Both the position numbers and the translations under genes were made by a program. Positions 7,979 through 16,268 of a stretch of 37,063 nt of DNA are shown here, in pieces. Location of the stretch: the NCBI GenBank assembly GCA_040902585.1, contig JBBDXA010000087.1, forward strand, positions 1 through 37,063, in the 5' to 3' direction. Positions within the stretch are counted from its first letter, which is position 1, and the number at the start of each line of letters is the position of its first letter. The notes under the pieces are model-generated. The model did no database searches. It saw nothing but the letters and a program-made list of their open reading frames with translations, and had not been told where the DNA came from. This DNA is from JBBDXA01 sp040902585 (GTDB lineage: Bacteria; Planctomycetota; Phycisphaerae; Phycisphaerales; Phycisphaeraceae).

Positions 7979-10801
7979 TCACTCCACATCGTTCGCCTTG
8001 GGCAGCGCGGCCTTCAGTTTCGCGATGCCCTGCTTCGTCAGCTTCGACCCTTCAAACTGCGTGCCGAGATTGACCCACTCCAGGCTCTGCAAACCCTCCA
8101 ACGCCTTCAGGTCCGCATCGTCGATCTTCGAGCCCCAGATGCGCAGATGTTCCAGCCTGGTCAGCGGCGTGCAGAAGGATAGATCAGTGACAGAAGCCTC
8201 ACTCAGCGTGAGCCTGCGAAGTTCCGTGAATCGGCTGATCGCCTTCACGCCCGCGTCATCCAGCGGCGCATCTTCCACTTCCAGTTGCTCCAGCTTCGCC
8301 AGGCCCGCCAGCGGCGCGAGCGTGCGCAACCCTTCGCCCTTGAGCTTCAGCCCCGTGAGGTTCGTCAGGGTCGAGAGCGGCGAGAGATCGACAGTTGTCT
8401 CTTGCTCCACCCAGATTTCGAGCTGGTCCAGTTGCGTCAGCGCACGCAGGGCGGCAATGTGGCTCTGCTTGGCGCTCCAGATTTTGAACTTGTCGATCTG
8501 CGTGAAACCGGAGTAACCTGGGCCCTTGATGCCGGTACTGAGTGAGACATCGAGCTCCATCAGGGCCGGCAGACCGCCGAGCTTGGACAGGCCCGCATCC
8601 GTCACCTTCTCGCAGGAGATGATCTCAAGTTTTTCGAGCGAGGTCAGCGTGATGAGTTTCGCCAGGCCCGCATCGGTGATGCCTGCTTCGTAGAGTTTCA
8701 ATCGTTCGAGTCCCGTCAGCCCGGCGAGTGTGGCTGCGCCCGCATCGGTGAAGGTCGGACAGTGGATTTCCAGTTCGCGCAAATTCTTCATGCCTGCGAG
8801 GTTCGCGATGGCTTTGTCATCCAGATCGTGCTCGAAGCCGTAAAACTCGATTCGTTCGAGGTTGACCATGGCCTTCAAGGACGCGAGGCAGCCGGCGTCG
8901 ATCTTGTCGCCGTCGAGCCTGATTTCGGTGAGTTTGACGAGCGTCGCCAGATACGCGATGCCGGCGTTGGTCATGGACTTGCCGCTGAGTTGGAGATAAT
9001 TCAACTGGGTCAATGCGCCGACTTCCTTGAGGCCTTCGTCGGTGATGCCTGCGTCGATGATCGTAAGCCGCTTGAGTTTCTTGAACGTTTTCAGATGGGC
9101 CAGTCCCGCGTCGGTAATGCCCTTGACCCCGTGGATGCGAAGCGAATCGAGATTCGGATCAGCCTTCTTCAAGTCGTCATCGGTTGCGTCATCGTCATCG
9201 ATGGTGATGTTAATGGGTTCGCTGTAAGGCTCCTTGTCGACGACATGGGATGCAATCTCCAGGCGCGAGTTGCGTGCTTTCAAAGCCCTGGTGCCGTTGG
9301 CGGTCACCTTCGTATTGTTCACGCTGACGTATTCCAGGCGGCGCATCGCGTGGAGGAGCGCGAGGGTGTCATCGTTGGCGCCGGAGGCGTCGAGGTGCAG
9401 GAATGCCAGCCGCCTGAGTGAGGTGACCGGTGCGAAGTCGGTGACGGGTGTATGCCTCAGAGCGAGCATCCTCAATTTCGCGAGTGAGGCGACCGGGGCG
9501 ATGCCTTCATTCGTCAACTTTGGAGCATTGTCGATCCAGAGATTGGTCAGACTCGTGAGCGACGCGAGCGGGGCAAGGGTGGTGAACTGAGCGCCTTCGA
9601 TGGTGAGATGAGTGACCGTGGTGAGCGAGCCGAGGTGGGCCAGGCCGGCGTCGGTGATGGCGATCGGGCCGTAGGTTTCGGTCTCGTCGTCATATTCGCT
9701 GCCGCGCAGGGTAATTTCCTTCACCCGCGGCAGACCGGCCATGTGCTTGAGATGTTCATCGCGCGGATCGTGGAACAAAAACTGCGAGACCTGCTTGAGC
9801 GAGGCGAGCCCTTCGCCCTTGATGTTGCTGACATTCATAAAGAGCCAGTCGAGGGACGGACAATCGCCCAGCGCGGCAATGCCGGCATCGGTCACGTGCC
9901 TGCAGTTATCGATCTGCAGCATGTGCAATGCGGGCAGGGTCGCGATCGATGCCAGGCCTTTGTCGGTGATGTCGGTGCCGATGAGGTCGAGATTGGTCAG
10001 GCCTTTCATTCGAGCCAGGTGCGCGAAGCCGGCATCGGTCACGCCGGGACCGCGAAAGGTGCGATTCTGGAGTTTGGTGAGGTTGGCCAGGTGCGCAACT
10101 TGTTCATCGTTCCAGCCTTGGGTCGGCAGGCCGTAGAACTCTTCGAGCTGCGTGAGGTCTTTCAGATGAACGATCGCGGCAGGCGTAACTTCGTCCATAT
10201 CGAAATAGAGCTCCTTCAGGCGCGTCATCTTGGAAAGCGCCGCGAGGCCGGCATCGGTCAGGCGGTTGCCGCTGATGTGGAGGCGTTCGAGTCGTTCGAG
10301 CTTGGTCAGGTGCATCAGGCCCGCGTCGGTGATTTGATCACTGCCGAACACCAGATGAGTGAGCTTCAAACATTCACCGATGTGTTGAAGGCCTGCATCC
10401 GTCACGGGAACCGACCGCATGAGCAGGCCGCGCAGTTCGGGGAGTTTCTTCAGATGCGCAAGGCCTGCCGCAGTGACCGCGTGTGAGCCTTCGATGTTAA
10501 TGAACGTTGTCTTCTCGTCGAGCAAGGAAAGGTCCAAGTCGGTCGCCCCATGATCGCCGCGATACACGACCTGCGGCGGCTCCTGCTCCGCGGGTTCTTC
10601 CGCCTTGACAGGATCAGGCGCGGGCGCGGAAGGATCGACGCCGACCTTCTTGGGGTCAAACGTGGGACTGTTGCCTTTGACCTGCGGCGGTGGCGGTAGG
10701 GACGGTTTCTCCGCTGCCTTCTCGCATGCGGTCAGCAAGGACAGCGCCGCCACCAGTATCGTCGCCATCAACGGCAGGACGAATCGAAATCGCATCGCCA
10801 T
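7979..10801 (-). CDS. Large leucine-rich-repeat lipoprotein
   Basis: ATG at 10801 was chosen over the longer frame to 10915 because GGAGG sits six bases upstream (10808-10812). The 940-residue product begins with a lipoprotein signal ending LLTAC (Cys26), then a proline-rich linker. The rest is an almost uninterrupted run of LRRs of the cysteine-containing/RNI-like type, with the recurring phrase 'ITDAGLAHL..L..L..L.L' about every 24 residues. Such solenoids bind proteins, and this one would sit on the cell surface or in the periplasm. No enzymatic domain is visible. It is divergent from the DUF1080 gene across a 189-base gap and leads the minus-strand run toward SppA and the zinc-ribbon protein. 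The partner is unknown. Confidence 0.92.
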   Translation of the reverse strand: MAMRFRFVLPLMATILVAALSLLTACEKAAEKPSLPPPPQVKGNSPTFDPKKVGVDPSAPAPDPVKAEEPAEQEPPQVVYRGDHGATDLDLSLLDEKTTFINIEGSHAVTAAGLAHLKKLPELRGLLMRSVPVTDAGLQHIGECLKLTHLVFGSDQITDAGLMHLTKLERLERLHISGNRLTDAGLAALSKMTRLKELYFDMDEVTPAAIVHLKDLTQLEEFYGLPTQGWNDEQVAHLANLTKLQNRTFRGPGVTDAGFAHLARMKGLTNLDLIGTDITDKGLASIATLPALHMLQIDNCRHVTDAGIAALGDCPSLDWLFMNVSNIKGEGLASLKQVSQFLFHDPRDEHLKHMAGLPRVKEITLRGSEYDDETETYGPIAITDAGLAHLGSLTTVTHLTIEGAQFTTLAPLASLTSLTNLWIDNAPKLTNEGIAPVASLAKLRMLALRHTPVTDFAPVTSLRRLAFLHLDASGANDDTLALLHAMRRLEYVSVNNTKVTANGTRALKARNSRLEIASHVVDKEPYSEPINITIDDDDATDDDLKKADPNLDSLRIHGVKGITDAGLAHLKTFKKLKRLTIIDAGITDEGLKEVGALTQLNYLQLSGKSMTNAGIAYLATLVKLTEIRLDGDKIDAGCLASLKAMVNLERIEFYGFEHDLDDKAIANLAGMKNLRELEIHCPTFTDAGAATLAGLTGLERLKLYEAGITDAGLAKLITLTSLEKLEIISCEKVTDAGLSKLGGLPALMELDVSLSTGIKGPGYSGFTQIDKFKIWSAKQSHIAALRALTQLDQLEIWVEQETTVDLSPLSTLTNLTGLKLKGEGLRTLAPLAGLAKLEQLEVEDAPLDDAGVKAISRFTELRRLTLSEASVTDLSFCTPLTRLEHLRIWGSKIDDADLKALEGLQSLEWVNLGTQFEGSKLTKQGIAKLKAALPKANDVE

Positions 10802-10807
10802 GTGAAG

Positions 10808-10812
10808 CCTCC
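10808..10812 (-). promoter_or_regulatory. Ribosome binding site fixing the LRR lipoprotein start
   Basis: On the minus strand this reads GGAGG, six bases before ATG at 10801. It rules out the 38-residue N-terminal extension, which would bury the lipoprotein signal. Confidence 0.8.
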
Positions 10813-10980
10813 GCGTGAAATTCGAAAGAGTAGAACGGCCTATTCTGAATCTGAAGGTCGGAATCAGCAAGCGGGCGTGCTTTCCTGAAACCCTGCCTCC
10901 TGCATTTTCAAACATAAGAGCAGCCCGGCCCCTCGCGCCGGAGTTTGTTACCTGCTGCTATAGTAAATGGCTCAACCCCA

Positions 10981-10986
10981 AGGAGG
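10981..10986 (+). promoter_or_regulatory. Ribosome binding site fixing the DUF1080 start
   Basis: A perfect AGGAGG lies four bases before ATG at 10991. The in-frame ATG at 10967 precedes this site and would put non-signal residues ahead of the signal peptide, so it is rejected. Confidence 0.85.
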
Positions 10987-10990
10987 CCTT

Positions 10991-12328
10991 ATGCACCGTC
11001 GAATCCGCTCGTTCATCGCACTGATCATTCTCATCGCCCTCGGCTCGCCGCTCATCGCCGCCGAAACGCCCAAGCCCCCCAAGGGCTTCACCGCTCTATT
11101 CAATGGTAAAGACCTCGCCGGCTGGTGGGGCGCGACCACGGAAGACCCGGCCAAGTACATGGCCATGAGCGCGGAGGACTTCGCCAAGAAACGCGATGCC
11201 AGCCTCAAGGACATCAACGCCCACTGGTCCGTCGAAGGCGATGAACTGGTCAACGACGGCCACGGCCTGTACCTGACCACCGACAAATACTACGGCGACT
11301 TCGAACTGCTCCTCGATTACAAAACCGTCGCCAAGGCCGACAGCGGCATCTACCTCCGCGGCGTGCCGCAGGTGCAGATCTGGGACACCACCAAGGAAGG
11401 CGGCAAGTGGGGCATCGGCGCGGACAAAGGCTCCGGCGGCCTGTGGAACAACAGCAAGGGCGCGCCCGGTAAGGATCCTCTCGTGCTTGCCGACAAACCC
11501 TTCGGCGAGTGGAACAGCTTCCGCATCGTGATGGTCGGCTCGCGCGTCAGCATCTGGCTCAACGGCAAGCACGTGATCGATCACGCGATCATGGAAAACT
11601 ATTTCAACCGCAAAGCCCCCATCTACAAGACAGGGCCGATCCAGCTTCAGACGCACGGCGGGGAAATCCGCTGGCGCAATGTGTTCCTCCGCGAGATCGG
11701 CGCCGATGAAGCGAACACCATCCTGCGCAACGGCGGCCCGGACAAGAAGGCCGGTGCGGATGCGGGCTTCAAGGCGATCTTCAACGGTAAGGACCTGAAC
11801 GGCTGGAAGGGGCCGGTGCAGAATTATGATGTGAAGGATGGCACCGTGGTCTGCCAGAAAGGCAAAGGCGGCACGATCTTTTACGGCGAGGAACTGGCGG
11901 ACTTCACCGCGCGGATGGAGATTCGTATTCCGCCTAACGGCAACAATGGTCTGGCGATCCGATACCCCGGCTCGGGCGACACCGCCTACACCGGCATGTG
12001 CGAACTCCAGACGCTCGATGACAACTACAAAGGTATCGACCCGCGCCAGGCGCACGGCTCGGCGTACGGCATGGTCGCCGCGGCCCGCGGCTTTCATCGG
12101 CCTACCGACGAGTGGAACTACCAGGAAGTCACGGTGAAGGGTTCGACGATCAAGGTCGAACTCAACGGCTTCGTGATTCTCGACTGCGACCTCGCGACCG
12201 TGAAGGAGTTCATGGGCGGCAAGCCGCACGCGGGCATGAACCGTACCAGCGGGTACTTCGGCTTCGCGGGCCACAGCGATCCGGTGGCGTATCGGAATGT
12301 CGAAGTGAAGACGATCGGTGCGGAGTGA
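10991..12328 (+). CDS. Secreted protein with two DUF1080 (3-keto-disaccharide hydrolase-type) domains
   Basis: The 445-residue product has a Sec signal peptide (RSFIALIILIALGSPLIAAE). Two tandem concanavalin-like DUF1080 domains follow, each opening with the diagnostic phrase: 'GFTALFNGKDLAGWW' at about 31 and 'GFKAIFNGKDLNGWKG' at about 258. Both contain the 'NSFRIVMVG..ISIWLNGK' / 'QEVTVKG..IKVELNG' beta-sandwich strands. The family is greatly expanded in planctomycetes; members are now annotated as 3-keto-disaccharide hydrolases or glycan-binding modules, acting outside the cytoplasm. Whether both domains are catalytic cannot be told. The next gene downstream, a 2-hydroxyacid dehydrogenase, is separated by a palindrome pair that may terminate transcription, so operon membership is uncertain. 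Confidence 0.92.
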   Translation: MHRRIRSFIALIILIALGSPLIAAETPKPPKGFTALFNGKDLAGWWGATTEDPAKYMAMSAEDFAKKRDASLKDINAHWSVEGDELVNDGHGLYLTTDKYYGDFELLLDYKTVAKADSGIYLRGVPQVQIWDTTKEGGKWGIGADKGSGGLWNNSKGAPGKDPLVLADKPFGEWNSFRIVMVGSRVSIWLNGKHVIDHAIMENYFNRKAPIYKTGPIQLQTHGGEIRWRNVFLREIGADEANTILRNGGPDKKAGADAGFKAIFNGKDLNGWKGPVQNYDVKDGTVVCQKGKGGTIFYGEELADFTARMEIRIPPNGNNGLAIRYPGSGDTAYTGMCELQTLDDNYKGIDPRQAHGSAYGMVAAARGFHRPTDEWNYQEVTVKGSTIKVELNGFVILDCDLATVKEFMGGKPHAGMNRTSGYFGFAGHSDPVAYRNVEVKTIGAE

Positions 12329-12336
12329 TGTCCGAG

Positions 12337-12538
12337 ACTCCCCTCCCTCTTAGGGAGGGGCTGGGGGAGGGTCAGCCGCGCGACATTCCTGTGTCACCGC
12401 TCGCCCTCGATCCCGCCGCGCGCTCACCCGCACCACCAACGCCCGGACAAATCACGCCATCGCACTTTGCATCAACCGAACACCTCACACTCCGAGCGCC
12501 CGACCCTCCCCCTGCCCCTCCCTAAGAGGGAGGGGAGT
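12337..12538. repeat. Inverted pair of self-palindromic arms (REP/BIME-like element)
   Basis: Two 37-base arms (12337-12373 and 12502-12538) are reverse complements with a single mismatch (T at 12362 against A-derived T/A in the other arm). Each arm contains its own palindrome, CCCCTCCCT and AGGGAGGGG around a 2-3 base centre, followed by a G-rich flank. The 128-base spacer shows no gene. The element starts nine bases after the DUF1080 stop and ends eight bases before the dehydrogenase ATG, filling the gap exactly. Each hairpin could stall or terminate transcription; the arrangement resembles paired REP elements. Confidence 0.9.
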
Positions 12539-12545
12539 AAGACTC

Positions 12546-13481
12546 ATGCCCCTCCCCCGTGTCATCGTTCATGACCTGCCCGAGCCTGTCGGCGAAACCC
12601 TCCTGCGCGGCAGCGTCGAGATTCTGCCCTGGGAGCTCGCCCTGCGCGGTGAGACAAACGCCGAGGGCATTTACATGTTCGGCCACGAACGCATCGATGG
12701 CCCGCTCATGGATCGCCTGCCCGCCCTGAAAGTCATCAGCAACTGCGGCGTGGGAGTGGATCACATCGATGTCGTCGCGGCGAAGGAGCGCGGCATCAAG
12801 GTGGGCAACACACCGGGCGTGCTGGATGAGACGGTGGCGGACATCGCCTTTGCCCTGCTGCTGATGGCGGCGCGAAGGCTGGGCGAAGGCGTGCGCTACG
12901 CGCGCAGCGAAGCTTTCACGGAAGTGAAGCACAACACCATGCTCGGGCGCGATGCCCATCACGCCACCCTCGGCATCGTCGGCCTGGGCAGCATCGGCGC
13001 GCAGATCGCCAAGCGTGCCCGCGCCTTCGACATGGAAATCCTCTACCACAACCGCTCGCGCAACCCTGCCGCGGAAGCAGCGTATGGCGCGCAGTACGTC
13101 ACGCTGGATGAGCTGCTCGCCGAGTCGGATTATGTGATGCTCATGGTGCCGCTGACGGAGAAGACGCGCGGGCTGATCAATGCGAAGACGCTGGCGAAGA
13201 TGAAGCGAACGGCGACCTTGATCAACATGTCGCGCGGGCCTGTGGTGGATACGGCGGCGCTGACGAAGAAGATGCAGGCGAAGAGGATTTATCACGCTGC
13301 GCTGGATGTGACGGACCCCGAGCCGCTGCCGCGCGATCATCCGCTGCTGAGCATGGACAACGTGACGATCACGCCGCACCTGGGCAGCGCGACCGTGCAG
13401 ACGCGCTTAAAGATGGCGGAAATCTCCACGGAAAACCTGCTGCGCGGCCTGCGCGGCGAAGAGCTGGTGCATGAGGTGTAG
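12546..13481 (+). CDS. NAD(P)-dependent D-2-hydroxyacid dehydrogenase (glyoxylate/hydroxypyruvate reductase-like)
   Basis: The 311-residue length is typical for the family. The Rossmann motif GLGSIG is at 146-151 with a substrate-binding 'SNCGVGVDHID' loop at 65-75. The catalytic trio is intact: Arg230 (NMSRGPVVD), Glu259 (DPEPLP) and His278 (TPHLGSAT). Members reduce 2-keto acids such as glyoxylate or hydroxypyruvate, or oxidise phosphoglycerate, in the cytoplasm; the short form without an ACT domain argues against full SerA. No signal peptide is seen, making it one of few cytosolic enzymes here. The exact substrate cannot be read from sequence. The last base of its TAG is also the first base of a downstream repeat arm. 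Confidence 0.92.
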   Translation: MPLPRVIVHDLPEPVGETLLRGSVEILPWELALRGETNAEGIYMFGHERIDGPLMDRLPALKVISNCGVGVDHIDVVAAKERGIKVGNTPGVLDETVADIAFALLLMAARRLGEGVRYARSEAFTEVKHNTMLGRDAHHATLGIVGLGSIGAQIAKRARAFDMEILYHNRSRNPAAEAAYGAQYVTLDELLAESDYVMLMVPLTEKTRGLINAKTLAKMKRTATLINMSRGPVVDTAALTKKMQAKRIYHAALDVTDPEPLPRDHPLLSMDNVTITPHLGSATVQTRLKMAEISTENLLRGLRGEELVHEV

Positions 13482-13588
13482 AGCACCATCCCGACAGGGT
13501 GGTGCTATTGGCGCACGAACAGTAAAGACCCACCGCAGCACCCTTGATGAACGAACGCCATCAGCACCACCCTATCGGGATGGTGCTC
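13481..13588. repeat. Second inverted palindrome pair, abutting both convergent stop codons
   Basis: Two 26-base arms (13481-13506 and 13563-13588) are reverse complements with one mismatch. Each is an imperfect palindrome built on AGCACCA/TGGTGCT. The left arm starts on the last base of the dehydrogenase stop. The right arm contains the stop and last four to five codons of the opposing beta-propeller gene. The position between convergent genes suits a bidirectional terminator. The sequence is unrelated to the pair at 12337-12538. Confidence 0.9.
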
Positions 13589-14819
13589 CCACACAAATCA
13601 ACTTCCTCCCACTGCGTATCACGAACGCGCCATCCACCGCCGCGACGCCGTACTGCCGGCCTTCGAGAGTGAGCTTGTTCTCCGCCAGCACCTTTGCCGT
13701 CTCACCGCCGCCGGCGATGACGAGCGTGGTGCCGCCCTTCGTGAAGAAGTACGCGCGCTCGCCGTGCTCATCGTGCTTGCCACTCACACCGATCGGCGAG
13801 GCCCAGCAGGAGTCGCCCAGTCGCTGGAGCCAGACATCTTCGCCCGTCGCGCGTTTCACGCAGAACGCCACGCCGACCTTGTTGACGAAGTACACGAACT
13901 CGCCCAGCACCAGCGGCGAACAGAACGAGCCGACTACGTTCTCAGCACGCCAGCGGATGTCCGCGTCCTTCAGGTCGCCCTGGGTGCCGGCCTTCAACGC
14001 GAAGTTATAGCCCTCCTTGCTCGAGCTGATGATGATCAGGTCGCCGGCCACCGTCGGTGCCGCCACCGTATTGCCCTGCACGCCGTCGCCGCCCCAGAGC
14101 CGCTTGCCGTCTTGGGCGCTGAAGCCCTGGGCCACGCCGTTGCTGCTGAGGATGATGATCTCCTTGCCGTCGCGTGTGGCGACGACCGGCGAGGACCACG
14201 ACACGCGCTTCTCGCGATCGACCTTCCACGCGTTCTTGCCGGTCGCCTTGTCGATTGCCAGCAGGTAGCCGGGGCCATCGTGATCGATCAGCACGATGAT
14301 CTTGTCCTTCGTCTGCGCCGGCGAGCAACCGACGCCGTGGTTGCCCAGGAAGTTGCCGTACTCCTTGGTCAGCGAACGCTGCCAGAGCGTGTTGCCGTCG
14401 TGATCCAGCGCGATCAGTTCACCGCTTTCGAAGAAGGCATACACCGCCTTGTCATCGACGCAGGGCGTGCCCGGGGCCTTTGATGTGTAATCACTGTCTT
14501 CGATTCCCTGTGTGCCGACGAACGTCTTCACCCACAGCGGCTTGCCGCTTCGCAGCTCAAACGCCGAGACATGCAGCGTCGTTTTGTCCTTGCCATCGAC
14601 GCTGTTGACGAACACCTTGTCGCCATGCACGACAGGGCTGGACTGGCCGTAGCCTTTGATATCTGCCGTCCACGCGATGCCTTCGTCATCGGACCATTTC
14701 AGCGGCAGGTTCTTCGCGTCGGAAAGACTGTCACCGGTGCCGCGGAAGCCGGGCCAGTTGGCACCGGCGATGACAGTGCCGACCAGCAGGAACGACAGAA
14801 TCAGTGAACGATGCAACAT
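13572..14819 (-). CDS. Exported PQQ-type beta-propeller protein (BamB/alcohol-dehydrogenase-like repeats)
   Basis: The 415-residue product begins with a signal peptide (LILSFLLVGTVIAGA). It contains repeated blades of the PQQ_2 type: 'GKPLWVKTFVG', 'LIALDHDGNTLWQRS', 'LLAIDKATGKNAWKV', 'GFSAQDGKRLWGGDG', 'CVKRATGEDVWLQRL'. No dehydrogenase active-site or haem c motif is visible, so a structural or binding role is as likely as quinoprotein catalysis. It lies 57 bases downstream of the Kelch gene on the same strand and is the last gene of the run. The C-terminal codons (GAPSR) and the stop are encoded inside a repeat arm, so the tail may be a by-product of that repeat's insertion. Confidence 0.9.
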   Translation of the reverse strand: MLHRSLILSFLLVGTVIAGANWPGFRGTGDSLSDAKNLPLKWSDDEGIAWTADIKGYGQSSPVVHGDKVFVNSVDGKDKTTLHVSAFELRSGKPLWVKTFVGTQGIEDSDYTSKAPGTPCVDDKAVYAFFESGELIALDHDGNTLWQRSLTKEYGNFLGNHGVGCSPAQTKDKIIVLIDHDGPGYLLAIDKATGKNAWKVDREKRVSWSSPVVATRDGKEIIILSSNGVAQGFSAQDGKRLWGGDGVQGNTVAAPTVAGDLIIISSSKEGYNFALKAGTQGDLKDADIRWRAENVVGSFCSPLVLGEFVYFVNKVGVAFCVKRATGEDVWLQRLGDSCWASPIGVSGKHDEHGERAYFFTKGGTTLVIAGGGETAKVLAENKLTLEGRQYGVAAVDGAFVIRSGRKLICVGAPSR

Positions 14820-14876
14820 GCGAGGCTCCGCGAAGAGGATTCAACAATGGTAGCGGGCGAAGCGAAAGGCGGTGAA

Positions 14877-15950
14877 TCAATCCGTGTGCTTGAGCGTGAT
14901 GCGTTCGAGCGACGGAATGTGTCCGACCTTGTGGCCGCCGCCGAGGGCGACGAGCGTGTTGCCGTGAGCGACGAGGCGATGAAAGAACCGCGCGTGCCCA
15001 AGTGTGGCCAGAGGCGTGTCGCGCCACTTCATCGCACTGACATCCAGCGCCTGCACGTGCCCTTCCCAGCCGCTGGCGTACACGACGCCATCAACCGCGA
15101 TCGCGGCCGAGCCGAATCCTTTGAACCGCTGTTTCGCCGGGAAATCAGGCCCATCGCTCCACTTGTTTGCCTTGGTATCCAGTACGCTGACCGCGCCGGT
15201 GGTGCCGCCCTTGGGTTCGAGCCCGCCGATCACAACGAGCTTGCCTTCGACCGCGGCGAGCGAGACGGCCCTGCGCTGGAACGGCGCATCAGGCAGCTTG
15301 CGCCACGTGAGCGTCGCTTCGCGCAGGTCGGTAACCCACGTGGTATTCAGCCACTTGCCTTCCACGCTTTCACCGGCGAGCGTCCAGCCGCCGATGATGT
15401 AGAGGTTGTGGCCGAGAACGATGATCTCATGCGATGACCGCGCTTCAGGCAGCGGCGTGAGCTCTTCCCACTTGCCGGTATTCGGATCGAAGCGAGCGAC
15501 GCTGTCGGTGGAGTAAAGGTCACCGGGGTCGCCCTCCTTGTTCTTCGCGGTCATGCCGCCTGCGCGGTAGACCTTCCCGTCATACGCGGCCATGCCGGCG
15601 CCCTGAAGCGCGGGGCCGGAAGCGAGTTCCTCCCACTTGCCGCCTTCGCGCAGATTCAGGCGATGGAAGCGGCCGGACACGCCTTCGATGGAATACTCGT
15701 GGGTCTGGCCGGTGTGCCCACCGTAGACATAGAGATGATCACCCGACACGATCGCGCCGAAGCTGGTCACTGCCTCAGGCAGATCGGCAAGCTGTTTCGC
15801 AGGCGCGGCAGACGAGGCCGCCCGCGCGATCGTCGCAGTCATGGCGATACACCAGGCGATCATAACCGCGATGGCGCAGGCGATCGTCACCAAAGGCGCG
15901 ACCGGGATTCGGATGCCCGGCGTACTTGATTTGTTTCGTTGGTACTTCAT
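14877..15950 (-). CDS. Kelch-repeat beta-propeller protein, membrane-anchored or secreted
   Basis: ATG at 15950 has GGAG seven bases upstream. The 357-residue product starts with a basic stretch and a hydrophobic helix at about 18-45 ending ATIARAASSA, which may be a signal peptide or an anchor. At least five Kelch blades follow with paired glycines: 'DHLYVYGGHTG', 'GKVYRAGGMT', 'HNLYIIGGWT', 'GKLVVIGGLE', 'NTLVALGGGH'. Kelch propellers bind proteins or glycans. Lying between the 81-residue protein and the PQQ-type propeller, it places two different propellers in one probable operon. Confidence 0.92.
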   Translation of the reverse strand: MKYQRNKSSTPGIRIPVAPLVTIACAIAVMIAWCIAMTATIARAASSAAPAKQLADLPEAVTSFGAIVSGDHLYVYGGHTGQTHEYSIEGVSGRFHRLNLREGGKWEELASGPALQGAGMAAYDGKVYRAGGMTAKNKEGDPGDLYSTDSVARFDPNTGKWEELTPLPEARSSHEIIVLGHNLYIIGGWTLAGESVEGKWLNTTWVTDLREATLTWRKLPDAPFQRRAVSLAAVEGKLVVIGGLEPKGGTTGAVSVLDTKANKWSDGPDFPAKQRFKGFGSAAIAVDGVVYASGWEGHVQALDVSAMKWRDTPLATLGHARFFHRLVAHGNTLVALGGGHKVGHIPSLERITLKHTD

Positions 15951-15992
15951 TAGAAAACTCCAGAGTGTGAAGAGGTCAGGTGAATTTGAATG

Positions 15993-16238
15993 TCAGTTCG
16001 CGCGATCAGGGGCATCCGTGTCCAAGCCTTCGCCGGTGTCCAATCCCATGGCTTCCAGCGCATCGGTCAGATGTTCAGGATGTTCATGGAACCAGCGGTC
16101 GATCGCCCGCTGAATCAGCAGCAGTTCGCGCGGGCTCAGGTGAAACGTGGCGTGGCCGAGGTTCAGGTGCATCGTGCCGTGCTGGCAGCGATACAGGCGA
16201 ACGGGCAGGAGCGGGTTGATATCGTGTTCATCGCACAT
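15993..16238 (-). CDS. Small conserved-looking protein of 81 residues
   Basis: ATG at 16238 follows GGAG by seven bases; a GTG five codons upstream (16253) is less likely. The product (MCDEHDINPLL...) has a strand-rich start 'YRCQHGTMHLNLGHATFHLSP' followed by a helix 'ELLLIQRAIDRWF', and an acidic tail. There is no signal peptide, and only two cysteines outside any clear metal motif. Its spacing (42 bases to the Kelch gene and 30 bases from the pseudopilin gene) fits an operon. I do not recognise a named family. The plus-strand frame over the same bases lacks a ribosome binding site and is rejected. Confidence 0.65.
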   Translation of the reverse strand: MCDEHDINPLLPVRLYRCQHGTMHLNLGHATFHLSPRELLLIQRAIDRWFHEHPEHLTDALEAMGLDTGEGLDTDAPDRAN

Positions 16239-16268
16239 GTTTTGGCTCCGCACGGATGAGGCGATCGC

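Noticed and set aside
15212..15232. ggttcgagccc stretch resembling a tRNA T-arm
   Set aside because: It is inside the Kelch coding sequence and has no acceptor stem or anticodon arm around it.
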